Source of the DNA: Auricularia sp. M13
Taxonomy: Eukaryota; Basidiomycota; Agaricomycetes; Auriculariales; Auriculariaceae
Reading direction: 5' to 3'
Length of the DNA stretch: 64,000 nucleotides
Assembly (NCBI GenBank): GCA_037042915.1
Contig: CM073193.1
Span: forward strand, 8,990,001-9,054,000
The notes under the pieces are model-generated. The model was not told the origin of the DNA. It was given only the letters and a program-made list of their open reading frames with translations, and searched no databases. A program made the position numbers and the translations under genes. Within the stretch, counting starts at the first letter, position 1, and each line of letters begins with the position of its first letter. Below are positions 61,738 to 64,000 of this stretch, piece after piece.

Positions 61738-62697
61738 GCGGCCAAAGTAACATGACGATATGATTCTGACTGACTCCCGCACTCCACGCAGTGACCGATA
61801 TGGGCATGGCGCTCCAGGACTGCAACGTGCCAATCGTGCTCGGTGTCAAGGAGCGGCTGCCATGCAGGTGGTTTAGTTTGCATTCTAGACTCGCTTCTGC
61901 GGTACTCATCGGTCTCGACAGCACAATCATAGTCCGAACGATGTCGCTGATGGCCAGCGCGCCACCAAATGTTTTGCTGCTAGATTTGAATACCTTCCAG
62001 CAGCATCAAGCATCATTGCCATTGCCCTCATGCGTTGCGTGGTCGCGCCCGCATACGCTGATGCTTATATCCTGTGGCAGACAGGCTGGCAACGCCATGG
62101 GTGTGCTTTCCAGCACTGACGTACGACGGCAGGGTTGAGTAGGTTTCACACATGCCACTGCAACTTACTAATGTCATAATCAGGCTCAACTGTCATTGCA
62201 ATGTGGTTGGAAGACCATCACTATTCGACGACCAGCGCTCGCAACCACCACGCGCCACACTTCGTTTTCAGCATGCCCGTGAACAGTGTTGGCCAGTTAT
62301 CGTCACTTTCTACTCCACGACCTACGTAATACCGCCAGCAGCTGCTCCAGCCTCCACGTTGAGCGTCCCGATGCTGCGGGCTTGACATGTCGACCACATG
62401 CGCTTGCAGCGACATGCTTCATGCTCCCAAGGGTCCCAATGCGCACTGGATGTGGGATGAGTTCTGAAGGTATTGATTTCGTAGCGGCAGCTGCAGTGGC
62501 GATAGTGACGGTGGCGACGGTTGGTATCTGGATGATAGATCCCTTACTCGTACATATTTGAGTCCCGCATAAAATACAGGATCATTCCACCTACATTCCG
62601 TGTGTGCGATAGAAAATAGGGGTCAAAAATATTTTAAAAGCAAAGCAGAGCATTTAGGGCGTTCATGACATGTTCCTGTACACTCCGTGAACATGAT
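61738..62697. other. No gene recognised
   Basis: About 1 kb with only short frames (the longest 61791-62138) and no known motifs. The target sequence for the Ty3 LTR is not identifiable because the left end of that element is missing. Confidence 0.35.
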
Positions 62698-62822
62698 AGG
62701 GTGCTCGTGAGCACTCCATGAACACGGTAAACAAAGAGGCAAGTTCACGCATGTTCATAAACTAGGGGAGTTGTATTCTTGTTCACGCGCTCGTGAACAC
62801 CGTGAGTGCTCATGAGCACCCA
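62698..62822. repeat. Hairpin-forming repeat around GTGCTCGTGAGCAC
   Basis: GGGTGCTCGTGAGCACTC near the left end and GAGTGCTCATGAGCACCC at the right end are inverted copies. The stretch between is rich in GTTCATG/CATGAAC. It is probably the end of a small inverted-repeat element. Confidence 0.6.
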
Positions 62823-62826
62823 GAAA

Positions 62827-63117
62827 TTTTACAGAAGTCAGAATCGCAGATTCGCAGGTTCGCAAACTCACAGATTCACAGGTTCGCAAACTCGCAGATT
62901 CGCAGCTTCGCAACTGTGCAGGTTTGACCAGTGCTTAGAACACCAAGATCCCGGTGGTGTGCATCAGTGTGTACACTTCACTGGTCCAGCCTATGCTGAG
63001 AAAGTGCAGGTTGCAGACTCCCAGCAACTGAGTTTCCACGGAAGTCAGAATCACAGATTCGCAGGTTTGCAAACTCACAGATGCGCAGGTTCGCAAACTC
63101 GCAGATTCGCAGCTTCA
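62827..63117 (+). repeat. 8-bp-periodic (CGCARRTT) repeat element, copy 3, most complete
   Basis: Two blocks of 8-mers (CGCAGATT, CGCAGGTT, CGCAAACT...) each preceded by GAAGTCAGAAT flank a 120-bp core with AAGATCCCGGTGGTGTGCAT and CAGCCTATGCTGAGAAAGTG. Copy 1 keeps the first block and core start; copy 2 keeps the core end and second block. Confidence 0.75.
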
Positions 63118-64000
63118 CGCAGCGGCAGCCGGACTGCTGCCCATGGTGCCTCAGTCTGCTCGCATACGAGGTTGACCGTAAACCCGCAACCGTATCCCTA
63201 CTCCAGCGTTCTTCGCGACGATCGTGCTCTACTCGGACGTTCCCCGGCTGCGTGAGCGTCTAGCTTCCAACCAGCGCAGCTGCACGGACCGCATCATAGG
63301 CTGCCGGAATATACAGGCTGCAACCTAACTGACACGCTCGACATGGCTCTTCGAGACGGGCTGTCGTCCATCGATTCACCTGCGTTGCCGCGCGGACACT
63401 GGCCGACAGGGGTCGCTGATCTGTGCCCATGTGGCGTCGAGGAGGCCCCCGGAAAGGTCCATGAGATGTCCCATCCGCTGCCAGGCGCGATGTGACGGCG
63501 TTTAGACCTCCCAGAGGGCCCGTTTTGCACGGTGTTTACATGGAGCATCCGCATTTTCCGGTTTCATCCGAAAAAGTTTCCACGCTCCCTCATCGTCGCT
63601 GCACAGGCTATACAGCTCCCTACACTGCAGAAAAAATTGGTTCAAGCGCTAGGGATACGAATATGTGAAATATGCAGCTAAAATGTTACCAAGAATCTGC
63701 AAAAATAGACGCCAGCTAGTCAAACAACTCATCCGACGTATGTTCCTCGTCTTCAACCATCGGCTTAATGACCTACTTAGAGAATCCCCTATTCCAGAGC
63801 CAGAGGGAATGCTGTCTCGACTCAGGAGCAGGCTACCCTACTTTATATGATCAGAACGTGGTTCCGCTGGCTCCACTCCACCACAACACAGAGTGGTGGT
63901 GGTAACTGTTTCCCAGCCAATACAGGCATTAGGTGCACCACGAGTGAATGAGATGTCGATCTCACGACAGTTGATTGCTGAGAGTTTAAATTTTGCGGCC
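63118..64000. other. No gene recognised
   Basis: The remaining sequence has short open frames only (63294-63554 minus, 63665-63850 plus). None shows a motif I know. It could be the start of another element continuing outside the window. Confidence 0.35.

Noticed and set aside
1-64000. CRISPR arrays, tRNA or rRNA genes
   Set aside because: All tandem repeats seen lack the regular repeat-spacer pattern, and no cloverleaf or rRNA core sequence was noticed on either strand.

Overview
This window reads as a gene-poor, transposon-packed stretch of a mushroom-forming basidiomycete (Agaricomycetes-type) genome. The reasons are 43-58 nt GT-AG introns, a KDZ-associated CxC protein, a fungal TET/JBP-like dioxygenase fragment, Ngaro-like tyrosine-recombinase retroelements, Tad-like LINEs and self-primed Ty3 elements. 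I found no convincing ordinary host gene, tRNA, rRNA or CRISPR. Species cannot be named from the sequence.

Layout. 1-1349: 3' part of a three-exon KDZ/CxC6 gene. 2630-8060: a Ty3/gypsy element (gag tail, protease, RT, RNase H, integrase) preceded by an LTR remnant and a GGAATTCC-rich mini-element. 8076-16497: a full-length LINE on the minus strand with a 15-bp target duplication. It sits inside the gag of another Ty3 element (family A, 5' LTR 17418-18113) and itself holds a 486-bp hAT-like MITE, a solo LTR and a second LTR-like block. 18114-18755: a second, opposed family-A copy. 19621-25930: mini-elements, a TET/JBP fragment, a dead Tc1/mariner, a minisatellite, a second MITE and a large foldback. 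26128-26920: a copia fragment. 27106-32384: Ngaro-like element 1. 32747-39538: a second LINE on the minus strand, split by an ORF1-only LINE derivative. 40936-41800: Ty3 remnants. 42043-47639: a complete chromovirus with identical LTRs and a 5-bp target duplication. 47820-48634: satellite and mini-element. 48635-53596: Ngaro-like element 2 on the minus strand, carrying a third MITE. About 53900-61737: 3' half of a family-A Ty3 element that carries an antisense intron-containing zinc-cluster gene and is interrupted by an apparently intact hAT transposon (55779-59167). 61738-64000: unassigned sequence with small repeats.

How parts work together. Each element family brings its own machinery: gag plus protease/RT/RNase H/integrase (Ty3), RT/RNase H plus tyrosine recombinase (Ngaro), endonuclease plus RT (LINE), DDE transposases (hAT, Tc1, KDZ). 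Both well-resolved Ty3 families appear to prime reverse transcription from their own mRNA 5' end instead of a tRNA. Many reading frames are broken by single-base changes in short homopolymers even in elements that look very young, so some breaks may be assembly errors. The hAT transposase (seven exons, 840 codons) and the window's part of the KDZ gene read through without breaks.
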